A stretch of 64,000 nucleotides of DNA from Nematostella vectensis (lineage: Eukaryota > Cnidaria > Anthozoa > Actiniaria > Edwardsiidae), in the NCBI RefSeq assembly GCF_932526225.1, contig NC_064042.1, positions 1,781,001 through 1,845,000 on the forward strand, in the 5' to 3' direction. Below the pieces are notes generated by a model. The model saw only the letters and a program-made list of their open reading frames with translations. It ran no database searches and was not told where the DNA came from. The position numbers were made by a program, and so were the translations under genes. The first letter of the stretch is position 1; each line of letters opens with the position of its first letter. Of the stretch, positions 21,541 to 33,936 are shown piece after piece.

Positions 21541-22839
21541 TCTTAAAGTAATGATGAAATTTATATTCAAATTAAATTATTGATGTTGGTCACAGCAGTA
21601 GGGAAATGGTTAATGTAACGAGAACGCATAACTTTGCAAATAAAGTTCTTGGCAGTGCATGAAAACATTTCTGAGAAGAGGTAAGAAAATTTCAAGTACA
21701 TAGCTCAGAGCAGACGACGGCTGTCTTATAGCTTTTTTTAATGATCGAGTTTTTGAAAATGATCAGGGAATCAAAACTATTACCCTGATATTCAATCACG
21801 GCCTGACTTGTGCAGGGAAAAACATATTTCGCTTTATTGGGAGCCCGATTTTACTTACAAGAAGGAAAAATCGAGCTCAATTAGAGACAGAATGAGATTT
21901 CATTTAAATTTAATGACATTTTGTGACCAAATCTTAAAATTTGGTTAGACAATTTTCAATTTAATTAAATCAGCAGCTTATTCTCTTGGTATACGAAAAC
22001 ATCTCCAAATGAAGAGCTATTGATCTTAATCGTACAAACGCATACAGATCCGCTTCTGGTGCAATCATTTTATTTATCTTTATTTTCATTTAATCCCCCA
22101 GAAGCACGTACAGAGAAATGAGAAAACAGTTATTTTTATATTATTTCTTTAGCCAATGTTTCTAAAAATGTGTTGATACTCGCCAAAAAAAATCTCAATG
22201 TACTCGATGGCCGAAATTCTTTAAAACCAAAGCTCTCGACTATTGTGCAAAAAAGGTTTTGCTCGCATGCTCAAATTGCTCGCCAAAAGCAGATTTGCAT
22301 GCACGAAAGGGCGCGCGAAACGGTAAAAGAGTTGCTTGACGCTAGTTAAAAATAAAACATATTTATGTTTGGTGAAATTAAAACTCGATTAGCGCTTTGC
22401 GTTCTAGAAACAAAGTTGTTTTTTGCTTTTGTTTTAACTATTACAAAGTTGTATGCTTGTTATGGTCCTTTCGCGACCACTTTTTACGTGACCTCAGATC
22501 ACGCAAGCCTACCCTCTGAATTTGAGCATATTTTATGAGCGGAGAAAAACTAACAAAGATGTAGGAATGGGCAATAAATAAGAGAATGTGAAATCTCCGA
22601 CCTTATGAAAAAAATGTAGTTTAATAAAGACAAAACCAACAAATTTTCGATAAATTTCTCTCCATGCCGCCACCGCACCTCCCTGTGTACGCAACTGCCA
22701 GGAAAGTTTAAAGCCTACAGATTTGGTTGCATTGTCTGTTATAAGGTGAAATGTAATTATTTAGGGTTTCCATTGAAAATAAGTTTATTGGCAAAACTAT
22801 AATTTTTTACTCAAATCTTCAAAAAGCACTGCTATAATA
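21541..22839. other. Intergenic DNA, nothing recognised
   Basis: AT-rich non-coding sequence without repeats or exon-like segments that I can support. Confidence 0.5.
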
Positions 22840-23132
22840 TACACCTATTTCAAAAAACGTTGTCAGTGCAAATGGCCATTGACAAATGGCAGTTCTATGA
22901 CCGAAAGGACCCATGAATCCCAAAATATTTGTTCCATGTTCGGCAAAATATAAATAAAGCACAAGACTATCCATTTAATATAATTGATATATGGTTTGGC
23001 ATCGCTTGAGTTTATTTATCACCAATTTTTACAAATTATTACTACCCATAAACACCTTTCGGTCGTAGAACTGCCATCTGGCAATTGCCATTCGCAGTTC
23101 GCGCTGACAATCTTTATTGAAATAGGTGTACG
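22840..23132. mobile_element. Inverted repeat (MITE-like), ~70-80 bp arms
   Basis: The left arm (22840-22908: ACACCTATTTCAA, TTGTCAGTGC, ATGGCAGTTCTATGACCGAA) is the imperfect complement of the right arm (23053-23132: TTTCGGTCGTAGAACTGCCA, GCGCTGACAA, TTGAAATAGGTGT). The loop is about 145 bp and AT-rich. It fits a non-autonomous DNA transposon remnant. Confidence 0.7.
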
Positions 23133-23329
23133 ACGATTTGTCACACCGAGCTGTACTGCTGTTAAGTACGCCTTAATGTTTCATACCATACGGGAAGATT
23201 TAATGAAAAAACCCAGTTGCTGGCAGGTGGCGCTGATTCAGTTTTTACAATAAATGTCGTTATCTGTTTTTAGAATCATCCATAAATGATGGAAGAGTAG
23301 AATGAGAGATGCCCCTGTGTTGTTGCACG

Positions 23330-26300
23330 ATGCCGAGAGTTTTCTTGAACCTGGTTGTTGTAATTATTTCATTAAAATGTTCATCCAATGGTAAGTTGAA
23401 AAACCAATGACTATACTTTTTATAGCTTTCATTAAACACTTTCCAATATATTCCGTTATTCTCTATTCATTCATCTACTATTCATTTTTCACATTTGTAC
23501 TCTTTGTTTCTTCTCCTTTTTCTACTCTTCGCTGACGCTGTCGGTCTCCTCTTGGATCCTCTCCTCCACTCTTCTATTTTCCTTTTTCACCATTTGTAGG
23601 AAAATGGATAATAGAATATGTGCCAGTCAAACGCCAGTCAACTGTTTATTTTTCCCTCGATCAGAAAACCGTACAAGACGATGTTTCGATGTGTGGGCCG
23701 GTCGCAATTTTTACAAGAACTTTTTAAAATAAGCCCGGTCCATGTCAACGGATGTCCACTCTTCTATTTCCCTTTTTCACCATTTGTAGGAAAATGGATA
23801 ATAGAATATGTGCCAGTCAAACGCCAGTCAAATGTTTATTTTTCCCTCGATCAGAAAACCGTACAAGACGATGTTTCGATGTGTGGGCCGGTCGCAATTT
23901 TTACAAGAACTTTTTAAAATAAGCCCGGTCCATGTCAACGGATGTCCACTCTTCTATTTCCCTTTTTCACCATTTGTAGGAAAATGGATAATAGAATATG
24001 TGCCAGTCTAACGCCAGTCAAATGTTCATTTTTCCCTCGATCAGAAAACAGTACAAGACAATGTTTCGATGTGTGGGCCGGTCGCAATTTTTACAAGAAC
24101 TTTTTAAAATAAGCCCGGTCCATGTCAACGGAGCACTTAGCCGTAAACGAAAAACTTGATGAGATTTTCACAGTTCTTATTAGCCTGTGAAATGTGTCTT
24201 AGAAATACATCTTCATCTGAAATAAATTCATCTGAAACAAACGCGAGACAGAAAAAGGTAGTTTTAAATACTGGCGGGCCATGCGCAAAATTCGATTGTC
24301 TAAAATCTCCAATAGATCACACGTCTGCATGTTTTTCGTACAACCAGGAAGCTATACAGACATTTCCTTTATCACCTTTTATTCACTCTCAATTAGTCAA
24401 TAATGGTGATAAAAATGTCTGTATTTTTCAAGTCTCCGCAGATAACCTGCCCCCACCGCCACCACCTACAACCGCGTTCATACCTCCCTGATGAATTCAT
24501 TTTCCACTACGCCAATCAATCATTTCCGATCGACTTTTTCACCCGTGAACTTGGCTCCAACCTTCAATGGACGGCTTCAAGTTGCCATACTCTTGAAAGG
24601 ATCGCGTCATGCGCCTACGGGCGCTGTGCAAGTACCGACTCAGCCAGAAAACGGCGGGAAAGTCTCAATCCATGTTTCTGTGATGACATATGCATGGAGC
24701 TTGGAGACTGTTGCTATGACTACGTTAAACGGTAGGGTATTGCTTGTTTATTGAGAGTATAAAAAAAAGCAAAATTATGTAATATAGCTGGCGTTTTTAG
24801 AAAGGTTAGATTAGAATAATACTTAGCACCTCTATTATACATACAGTAGCTGGTCGTTTTCGGAATTTGCTCAAAACTATGTTGAACACACCCCACTGCC
24901 TCCACCCCTCTACACCTACATGCCTAAATATATCGTAAAGTTTCTGCCGTGATAGTCTATTTAGAACATGTTCTCCTGGTTATGATCATTGTTATTGTCA
25001 ATTACAGTTGTTTACCTGGGTCACAGTGGCAGCTACCTTTCCATACTCGCCCCAGTCCAAAAACTTGTGCGAGGACGAGTGAGAAGCGCGCCTTCGCCAT
25101 GGTCAGCGGCTGTCGCCAAAACCCTCCTGGAGATAAAACAGCCGAGAAATGTTACCAGGATGAGCATGACACGACTTTGCTCAGCGGTGCTCCCGTCTTT
25201 GACCATGCGCAGAACATATCTTACAAGAATATCTACTGCGCGAAATGTAACAACGCGTCGCAGCTTTCCTATTGGTTAATGAACATAACGTGCGAAAATG
25301 ACGACATGGAATCTCTCTGGAATGATCCGGGCCGTTTGTTAAAACACGTCAGGGAAAACTGCACGTGGGAATACCTTCCTAGCTACGCGATGGGTCAAAA
25401 TTTTGACTCCTGTACTCCTCAAGACACGGATTGTGTAAAAAATGCCACCGATAATCAGAAAAAGGATGTCAAACAAGCTGTACACGACATATGCAATCTC
25501 TATTCGCTCCCTATACGTTCTGTAGAGAAAATATTCAAAAACCCTCACTGCGCGATTTGTAGTGATTTCAGTGGAGGGGCGAATTGCTGGCTTGCCTACC
25601 CGTACAACCCACCAGCAGCCTTGAACATTCTATTTGACTTCAAAACCAACGAGAAATACGACCTGAAAATTTTGAAGGGTGACAATGTGGAAAAATCATA
25701 CACAAAGGCTTACTCGTGTGCGACAGGACATGCGTATGACCTCGTGGAAATGACGTGCAAAACCCTACCAATAGAATCACAGCCATCAACCACCACCCCC
25801 AAAACGACATCCTTAACAATGTCTGCGAATCAACCAACAACCGCAAACGAAAACATAACCGGTGGAAGTACCGGAAGTGCTATGACCGGAAGTGAATCAC
25901 CGACTCTACCGACCACCCCTTGCGTCCGGGTCATCTACAAAGCTTGTGACGTCACACTACTCAGCAACAAAAGTTTGTTAGTGATGAAAACAGGCGCGGT
26001 ATACCCTAAAGAGCATTACACAATTCGAGACTTATCGGTTGTAGTTTGCGTGGGTAAGGAGGCCTTCGCAGCGAAAACAATTGACAGTAGCCATGGAAAC
26101 CGCATTGATGAAATGCAAGTGTTTACGTACGTGGGTCTTGCGCTGTCAGCGGTCACTGAGCTGGTTCTGTTAGGGGTCTACTGCAGGGTCAAAGAGATGA
26201 GGAATATTCCCGGAAAGAACTTAATGAGCTTCTTGGCTGCCTTGCTAGGGTATCAAATCTTTTACGTGCTGATTGGCTACAACAACATCCGGGAACTTTG

Positions 26301-28873
26301 CATTGCTGTTGCCATAGTGATCCACTATTTCTTTCTGGCTTCATTTGGGTGGATGGCAGTAATGGCGTATGACGTCATGAAGACATTTACATCAAAAGGT
26401 GTGTGTCTTGCTAGATCTTCGTCTATTCATTGCTGTTTTATTTTGAAAACTGTCGTTTTTCTGGCTTCGGTCAATCCCTTATTAGGACATTACATACCAA
26501 ATTTGGAACACTTCAATTTTATCGTTTTTTGTCGTCCTATAACTGTGTACGTCGAAAACTTCAAGGTAAACTTGCAAGAATTCGTGTTTACTACGATTTT
26601 ACTGGCCGCCATTTTGAAACAGGCCCAGGCCCCAGCATCTTTAGAACAACACAGGTTTCCCGTGCGCTCGCCCCAGGCTTCTTTGGACCATTTAGAAAAA
26701 ACGACTGCCATTGATTGATATGTCGCTGAAATCTGTCATCTTTAGGAGTGCGAAGCTGCAGTAACAATCGTTTTCTCAAGTACAGTGGCTTCGCTTGGGG
26801 ATCGCCCTTCGTGTTTGTTTCAGTTTGTGCGACCCTCGACAAGACTGTGGAATCTGTCAATATCGGATACGGTAAGAGATGTGAACACGCGGTGTCTGGT
26901 GGTCATCGGGCAAACGGTTTCAATCATGACTTTAGACAAACCCAAAGTAAAAAAAAAGCCTTTGAAACGTTATTCCTCAAATGAACTATCAAAAATCCGC
27001 TCCAATGTGTTAGCGTCTCAGTAAATGTGGCCTCTCATCACTGTTAAAACAAACGGGTTCGATTCCAGGTCGAGGCGTGGATAGTATCTTTCTGTTTTTC
27101 AGCCCTGGATATGAACATATGTGAGCTTACTTGAATCTTGGGTTCCCCAGCTCCAAGATTAGCCGTTTTAAATACATATCAAGTGCTTAGAACATGATAT
27201 TGTTCTAAGCTCTAAGTTTATATTGTATATAAGTTCTATTAAGATAAATACTATATAATGCGTGAATGTGGGCGATCAGAAAACAGTGTTTAATATAGGT
27301 GTAGAGCAAAGTATATTTAGGTATATGGAAAACACACACAAACCAAAGGCCTAGGGATGAAACTGTAGTTTGCGTGTTAATTTTTATATATTTAAAGATG
27401 TATACTATTCGTTGTCTAAATCTACTGGCCAGATCTGATATCAAACCTTACATGCATTCCAGGACAGTCACCGGGGGGCTGTTGGATGGAAAAGAACCTT
27501 TCTCGGCTAGGAACCATGCATGCGCCAGTTTCCATGGTGATCGTCTTTAACCTTGTTGCCCTCCTTAGGACTGTCCTAGCCATACGCAAAACCCAAAAGG
27601 TAAAGAGGCCTTAGGAATGTCCTATACACAAAACTCAAAAGGTAAAGAGATTTCTGTTATTTTGTTTATCCTTCTGTTTTGAAAAGTCTTTTTGTTTTTG
27701 TGAAAGACGTTATCAGGTAATTTGATGGTTAACATACATTTTGTACTCTCTCTGACTTCCGCCCGAGAAAATTCTAAGAACCCCTTTTATCTAAATGTCA
27801 GTTGTTAAACTACGATGTTATCCCAGCACGCCTGTCAATGTAATAGTCACTAACCTATACTTGAGGGAGAATATAGTCTTTTACAGAATTCCAAGAATAT
27901 ATGAAAATTCCCATCTGATTGTCAAGCGGTCTGTCGTCCATCTATCTTATCTGAGTATTTTATCGTCCGTTCCTCTGTTTTGCATTGAGTACACTTGTTT
28001 TGATATCAGAGCTGTGCATGACGGAATAAAATGTAATCTTTCCAGACTTCCAGGATGGCCCGTGAAAATGGTAAGAACCCTCTCCCTTACCTGATCGCCA
28101 AGCTGTCCTGTGTGATGGGCTTTACGTGGATACTTGGTCTGATGGTCGGACTCGTGGACTCGACTCTGGTTCTCTACACTTACACCATCCTCAACAGTCT
28201 ACAGGGTAATGCCGTGGACGGAATAGCATGCACAGGGCGGGGCACTAGGGGAACTTGCCTCCCAATATTTTTAAAAATTAAAAGGAAGTTACGGCAGGGT
28301 GGGGCAGTGCCCCCCCAATGTTTTTTAATGTTTCTGTGTCGTGCCCTCCCCCCCCCCACAAAATAGTTCGAGACCTGCTACGGCTATGCTACACGATGAA
28401 TCAATCATTTATTTACCTTCATCATCACCATACTTCATCATCACTATGATCATCATCGTTTCCATCGTTATCGTCATCATCTCCATCATCATCCATGATA
28501 CTGATGATACTGATACACGTGTTGTCGTCAACCTTTTTAACCGTAAAACAGCATCAGCTTAGTCCCGGGTTTTCTATCGATAAATGACGTCACCCAGCTC
28601 TCCGAAACCCCTCTTGCCTCACGGAAAACACAGGAATCCCGCACAGGAAGGGATCAGGCTTCTGAACAGTTCCATCGTCTGTCAACAAATCGCGTTAGCT
28701 AATTATTGTTGGTTGCTTTTTTTCTAGGTTTTATTGTCAGTCTGTTTTTTTTGTCAAATAAGACAACACTCAGCCATCTACAGAAAAAGAAGCCGCTGAC
28801 CTCTTCTGCGGGCGTGAATGATGGTACCCGCCCGATACAGGCCACGGAAAATATGGCTTTCAGCAAGATGTAG
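23330..28873 (+). CDS. Somatomedin-B domain, methuselah-like/adhesion-type 7TM receptor
   Basis: A cell-surface GPCR of unknown ligand. Proposed exons: 23330-23390 (signal peptide MPRVFLNLVVVIISL), 24184 to about 24490 (Cys-rich, ending in a PPPPPP stretch), about 24490-24731 (somatomedin B), 25008-26398 (ectodomain and TM1-3), 26746-26871 (TM4), 27463-27599 (TM5), 28046-28205 (TM6-7), 28728-28873 (end of TM7 and tail, TAG). Phases match from the SMB exon to the stop and from exon 1 to exon 2. The SMB has eight cysteines (SCAYGRC, PCFCDDICMELGDCC, the last at the start of the next exon). An S/T/P-rich linker precedes the helices. Family marks include GKNLMSFLAALLGYQ, SGFAWGSPFVFVSVCATLD, CWM before TM5, LLRTVLAIRKTQK and NSLQGFIVSLFFL. 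No GPS cleavage motif was seen, as in methuselah-like receptors. The join near 24490 requires a frame change (small intron, sequence error or mutation) and is uncertain. Confidence 0.82.
23565..24132 (+). repeat. 190-bp tandem triplication carrying a splice-acceptor-like site
   Basis: Three nearly identical 190-bp units in the first intron of the 7TM receptor gene. Each contains CCCTTTTTCACCATTTGTAG followed by GAAAATGG, a strong acceptor context; the AGs end at 23599, 23789 and 23979. Spliced from the signal-peptide exon, units 1 and 2 read GKWIIEYVPVKRQS and stop after about 43 codons, while unit 3 stops after about 10. They are therefore either unused or poison exons, and the productive acceptor appears to be at 24183. 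Confidence 0.9.
26872..27462 (+). other. Intron of the 7TM receptor gene
   Basis: Donor GTAAGA, acceptor TTCCAG. It includes an isolated GGGTTCGATTCC (about 27055) that looks like a tRNA B-box, but there is no credible cloverleaf. No exon seen. Confidence 0.55.
27558..27649 (+). repeat. 42-bp tandem duplication of an exon end with its donor
   Basis: The end of the TM5 exon (CTTAGGACTGTCCTA, ACCCAAAAG, donor GTAAAGAG at 27600) is followed directly by a diverged copy (CTTAGGAATGTCCTA, ACTCAAAAG, GTAAAGAG at 27642). Using the second donor would read into an in-frame TAG, so only the first is productive. Confidence 0.8.
27600..28045 (+). other. Intron of the 7TM receptor gene
   Basis: Donor GTAAAG; acceptor CTTTCCAG at 28045, chosen because it joins KTQK to TSRMARENGKNPLPY in phase. 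Beyond the donor duplication at its start I see nothing in it. Confidence 0.6.
28206..28727 (+). other. Intron of the 7TM receptor gene with CAT microsatellite
   Basis: Donor GTAATG, acceptor TTTCTAG. It holds an imperfect ATC/CAT-rich simple repeat at about 28415-28500. No coding exon. Confidence 0.6.
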
Positions 28874-28957
28874 AATTGCATATGGAGTATATAGGGCAAG
28901 TCAATTCAGATCGCAACAACAACAAATTCTACAAAAAAGTCGCCCCATTACTACTTG

Positions 28958-29524
28958 TCGATTAAGGTGGCGCGCCGAGGTTGTTTTGGCTAAACAGCTT
29001 ATGCTAATTCCGCCTACAGAAGACTCATTTTCGGCGCGATTTTCGTAAATTTTTCAGATTTTTCTCGCACAAGTTGCCTTAGGGTGTGGACTTAACAGGG
29101 GGCGTAAATTCGGGAATGGATCTTTGTAGGCAAAAGTGCATTTATTTTTTCAAAGATTGCAAGGACAATTTTGGCGTAAAATAAAGATTTAGCAATCGCG
29201 AAGTTTGACAGGTCAGTTTTAAGCCAAAAATTCGTGTGCTTCAAGCTGGAGTATTGTTAGGTGTTACTGTGAATTTAGAAAAAAAATCATCGCGCAGATT
29301 TCGATATTTTTATTTTAATATAAAAAAATTGCTTCCATTTACCTTGCATGAAAAAAATAAATAATTTGATTTCAAACAAGAGTGAATCTTGCGGGATCTG
29401 ACAAAGCATAGATGTATTAATAAAATCTGAAAAATTAACGAAAATCGAGCCGAAAATGAGTCTTCTATAGGGAACTTAGTAAAAGCTGTTTAGCCAAAAC
29501 AACCTCGGCGCGCCGCATTAAGTA
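28958..29524. mobile_element. ~565-bp non-autonomous DNA transposon with long terminal inverted repeats
   Basis: The left end (ATTAAGGTGGCGCGCCGAGG, then TTGTTTTGGCTAAACAGCTT and GAAGACTCATTTTCGGC) is the inverse of the right end (GCCGAAAATGAGTCTTC, AAGCTGTTTAGCCAAAACAA, CCTCGGCGCGCCGCATTAAG). Arms extend over 100 bp with a small gap. There is no transposase. It lies just 3' of the 7TM receptor stop codon and may be part of its 3' UTR. Confidence 0.85.
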
Positions 29525-30242
29525 GATCCCGTGTAGGGTGGCTGGTACCACCAGGTAGCCATGCAGCGGCTACGGGATAAAGTTCTCTGAAACTTCATCC
29601 CATCCCGCCTCCACCCCCCACCCCCCATCCCCTACCCCCTACCCTCCAGAGAAAAAAAAAAGAATTTAGCGTCTTAAATATCACAAAATATCTAACATTG
29701 TCGTAGGGTGAGGGATTTCAAATATTTACATGTTATACAAACAATAGCATTTATTAGTCACGTATCACATACAACTAAACTAATAAGGTTACAACGATTA
29801 TTGATCAAACTACTTTGTATATAGTGTTATACTTAAAGGAAAATAAAGAATTGTAAGCAAATATTCATTCATTTGCTGGCGAGTTTTCGCTTGACTGACT
29901 ATATGACAAAGGAAATGTCAAAATGGGAATGGACTTTCTGACATTTCCTTTGTCTTGTGGCCAGTCGAGCAAGAATTCGCCAGCAATGCTGGCTTGTGCT
30001 GGCGCAGTATGTACAGGGCTTTATTCCAATGCGTGGGTGGATCCAGTCCTTATCCTGAGTGGTTCAAATTAATAACCTGAATCTAGGGGGGGGGACGCAT
30101 TCAAGTTACTCATTCCTGTTTATCATTCAGAATTCTGCTGCAAATCCTTATACGTCCTCTGTCCTAAGCTATTCAAATATCAGTGTTATAGTGAAGAAAA
30201 GTGCCTTACAAAGATACACCTCATTTCTCCTCTCCATGTCAC
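29525..30242. other. Intergenic DNA between receptor genes
   Basis: Contains a C-rich run (about 29610-29645), AATAAA at 29842 (+), a long hairpin (listed at 29874-29985) and TTTATT at 30020-30025. The last reads AATAAA on the minus strand and could be the polyadenylation signal of the minus-strand GPCR. No coding segment is recognised. Confidence 0.5.
29874..29985. repeat. Long hairpin, ~47-bp arms, ~18-base loop
   Basis: TGCTGGCGAGTTTTCGCTTG with ATGACAAAGGAAATGTCA on the left pairs with TGACATTTCCTTTGTCTTGT and CGAGCAAGAATTCGCCAGCA on the right. The inner 17 bp are perfect and the outer part has scattered mismatches. It is probably a foldback element; a small-RNA precursor cannot be excluded. 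Confidence 0.8.
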
Positions 30243-32183
30243 TCAGAGCCAAGTGTCGTAGCTGAATTCTCCTTCAATAGTGATGGTGTCCAGTTCTTGC
30301 CCCTCGTTCACCGACCTCTCGCGAGGAGCGGAGTTGCGTGGCAAGCTTGTTTGCAAATTCTCTTCCTCGTCATCGAATATATTCTCTTGAGATGACAATA
30401 AGGTGTTGACGGTGATGGTGTCCAGTTCTTGCCCCTGGATTAACGATCTCTTGCCCCGTAGTGATCTTGGTGCCCCCGACTTTTCTCCCCATCGCATCCT
30501 CGTCATCGGTTATATTTTCCCGCGATAGAGTAGTGTCAATAGTGTTTTCGCGGCTGGGTGTGGTGCTGAATGGTCGCTGCTCTTTTCCTCGTACAAATTC
30601 ATTTGGCTCGCCTGTGAACTCTTGGGTGGCTTTAATTCTCTTCATAGCCATTTCTTGCCCGTTGCGGTGCACTCGGACCCCCATACTGGCCGCGTGGTCT
30701 AAGAAGGCACTCGCTTTAAGAGGGTGGCGCATAAACTGGATGAGAGCTCGGCGAAACCGGTTTGTCCGGCAGTAGAATATGATCGGCATCAATGAACTCG
30801 CGGCAAATAGGAAGAAATAGGTATAGAAAGCGTACCAGCGATCGCCCTCAATATCACCCCTTACTCCGATATAGCTGTAAAGGAAAAACAAAAAATATTT
30901 CGAGCTAAAATTTGAAAGGATAACTGGCATTTATTTCTTGCCATAGAAAATTACTTTGCGCTGTGGGATACGAAACTTTTTGGCCAATATATATTCAACT
31001 TGACACGTTTAGTTTATTTACAGTGCCGTGGCCCTGGATATCAGGGTGAACTGGATTATATCACATTTGTAATAATTGTGGATGTCCAGGGACACATTGT
31101 TAAGGGACACTCATGCCCCTCTCACTTCTATGGCGCCCTGATTTCAAAATTGGAATATGGATGTGTACTCTGTTACGTGCAAATCTGCTAAGCACATTTA
31201 AATGAAACATCTTACTTTTTTTAGGTTTCCCCTTTTAGGTATATTCCTTTTTACACAGCAGAATTTATCGACATAACTAGACCATTACCAAGTAACATTA
31301 CGTACAAGTTTACCAGTCACAAGCCCTGTATTAGTCCAATAGTGTAGATCTGACCAAGTAACATTACATAAGAGTTTACCTGTATGAAATGGCGGGAAGC
31401 CTTAAAACTGTCTGGGTGCCAATAGTAATGGCAAGTGTCAAAAGCGCTTTACTACTGTCTTGTTTCCTCCTCCGACCACTCTCATACCGTAGAGCGTACT
31501 GACGGCATGGCAACTCCTTCTGATCTCCCGCGCACTTAATAAAACCACCAGCATGGAAAGTGCAAGGGATCACCACTTTCCATATAATTTGCTCTGGTCC
31601 AAACAGGACCCGTTGGTACGTCTCGTCGGGGACGGTCTCATCTGGGTCGTCTGCGTATAAAGGGATCGAAAACCCTAGAAACAACAAGAAAACAGCGACC
31701 CACTTGAACACAACATAGCAGGTGATATTCCGAGTCGTTTTCAAGTAGTTGTAGCGATGACCGTACCTCAGAGCAAAGAAACAGTCGATACTCAAGCCAA
31801 GCTGAGTAAAGAGATCATTCAGAAGGAAGAATCGATGGAACAGCATCGTATACCAACTCGTCTCTCGAGTCAAGTTTCGTTTCTTGGTGAAGAGATAATA
31901 GTCCATGAACAGTGGAATGTTAACCATGACGTCGAGTAGCTCAACGATCGCCAAGTCGAAAACAAGACCAAGTTTAACGACGTTTCGCATGCTCTTGAAT
32001 TGAACGAAGAGCGCACAGATGGAGCCGTTCGTCAGAAAGCCGAGAACCATGAGAAATGATAACATGACGCTTTGAATTGCGATCCTGGACCTGGTCCTGG
32101 ACTGGACCCGTAAGGTACTCCATCTCCTCGGTTTGGGATGGAGTAGAAAACAAAACGGCTACAAATAACCAAAAACTGAACAT
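30243..32183 (-). pseudogene. Rhodopsin-like GPCR copy A (frame-disrupted)
   Basis: Two exons on the minus strand: 32183-31380 (signal-like MFSFWLFVAVLFS, then TM1-TM5/6, donor GTAAAC) and 30874-30243 (acceptor TTTACAG; TM7 and tail). It is a seven-helix receptor with TNGSI in TM1, YLFTKKRNLTRETSWY in the first extracellular loop, and MPIIFYCRTNRFRRAL as the divergent end of TM7 in place of NPxxY. Compared with copy B at 37653-39443, it has a net 4-bp insertion before TM1 (about 32087-32095) and a frame change in the tail (about 30450-30500). Translation could restart at the internal MLSFLMVLGFLTN, giving a receptor lacking its N-terminus. The tail carries repeats of the type IxGQELDTITI. It is either a pseudogene or an N-terminally shortened receptor. 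Confidence 0.7.
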
Positions 32184-33936
32184 GGGAATATTAAAAATGA
32201 TGGCAAGACAAACCCACCAGGATATAATTTGAGGGTTATGTAACATTTACATTGCGCCTGCTTTTAATTGGCTATAGCAGAAATCTAGTTAACAGCCAAT
32301 GGCTTTTGTGTATGGTTATTCTTTTTTGATAAATAAGACTAACTCTAACAATGCAATTCTTACTAGCAGCACATTGTGAATGCTTGGGAGGCTTTTATAA
32401 AATCGAAAAAGACTTTTTGTTCTCGAAAGGCTATTAAAATTCATGAAAGAAATAAGTATCGTATTTTACTATAATTTTTGTAGTTTTTGCAAATTTCAAA
32501 TAATGAACCCCAGATAAGGTAATGTGTCTAGCAATATATTTCAAGTTAGCATATCGCTTGGAGGGTACCTGTGTATCGTAGTATTTTATCGACAAAAAAG
32601 CACTTTTCAAATGAAATGCAATCATTTAGGGATAAGTTTAATCAGTTTTTTTATAACACTCATATTAAGTAGTTAATGAAAATAATTTCGATGTTATTCA
32701 TGAGAGCAATTAGATCGACACCGTCCTAACATATCTTGAAGCTTATGAAAGTAGTGTTTTTCCCACCCCTCCCCACTTGGTAAATACGATTCGAATCCGT
32801 TGCATTCTTATCCCCATGCATCCTTATCGGGTTTTCTGTGGATGGTAAGAGTTGTGACGTCACAAGAAACCATCTCGTCCCAGCCCCCAGGCTACCTCAC
32901 GGTTCATCTCCGAGCATAGGAAACCCGGTAAGAACGCTCGGGACTAGGCTGCGTTTCCTTTGGATCCAAGATGGCGGACATTAGAAAAATTTTCATCGCT
33001 CAGAGATTTTCCCGCACTCCGGTTTTCGTAGACTTTTAGTATGGTATTGGTAATTATCCGTACAATTGAAATCTGTCGAGATTTGTAATACTAGAAAGTT
33101 TTTAGTCGTTTTGTTTCCTTTTTTTCTTTTTGGAGGCTATTGAGCGCGGTGCAGGGCTTTTCCTCCTTTCGAAAATCTCAATTCTGAAAGAAATTATTAC
33201 CCCTCCCTCCGGCCCGCCCCCCTTAGGAAATCCTGTATCCGCCCTCGGCACGTTTTAACAGCTTTAATTTCCATTCATTTAAAAATTTTCGTCCTTTATG
33301 CTTGCCCGATATTGGGTAAACTTTTTAATATGTCTAATCCTGGAACTGCCTTCGCCACATTTTAACAGCTATGATTTCCTTTCATTTAAAAATTCATTTT
33401 TTTTTTAATCCTGTCTGCTTGCCCGATGTTGGTTAAACATTTTAATATGTCTGATGCCAGCCAAGGAACCTTGACTACTGCTGAAAATGAAAATAAATTT
33501 ATTGAACAATGCTGTCAAACCTGTTGGCCAATTCAATACTGTCAAAGCTGCCAACCTAAATGAGCAAATCTTGTTACAAGACAGTTATTAAAATTAGGGA
33601 AGGATGCGTTGTATGAAGATCAGGAAAAAATGGGCCTTACTCAGCATTTTAAACAACTAATATTACCTTATTTAGAAAGTTTGTGTTTTGAGAACTCGAT
33701 AGCGTAATAAAAAACGAAAAAGAGAACTCAATAGAATCTTGACAAAATCTTCGGGTTCTTAATTAAAATATAGCTTATTTAAACAAGGAAAATTTATAAG
33801 ATACACAATGTTCTAAAACAAAAATACAGCTCACCAAAATTTAACCAAATACGGTAACCAGGCTTCCAGGAACACGATTCACACGACGGATTGCGGTGCA
33901 ATAGTGCATAATCCTTCAACAATAGTCCTACAAGAA
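32184..33936. other. Intergenic DNA between divergent receptor genes
   Basis: Contains a short imperfect inverted repeat (TTATCGGGTTTTCT near 32826, AGGAAACCCGGTAA near 32919) and a diverged tandem duplication at 33240-33460. It should hold the promoters of copy A (-) and of the single-exon GPCR (+), but I cannot point to core elements. Confidence 0.45.
33240..33460 (+). repeat. ~115-bp diverged tandem duplication
   Basis: The series ACRTTTTAACAGCT, TTCATTTAAAAATT, GCTTGCCCGAT, TTTTAATATGTCT occurs twice in the same order. The second copy has a longer T run. Confidence 0.75.

Noticed and set aside
24491-24754. Open frame overlapping the SMB exon in another frame
   Set aside because: The SMB cysteine pattern lies in the other frame, which also continues in phase to the next exon.
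26995-27075. tRNA gene suggested by GGGTTCGATTCC
   Set aside because: A B-box-like motif is present but the acceptor and D-arm do not fold properly; at most a decayed tRNA-derived piece.
31757-31939. Plus-strand frame opposite GPCR copy A, and the matching minus frame opposite copy B at 37893-38075
   Set aside because: Both are antisense shadows of the conserved TM2-TM3 coding sequence.
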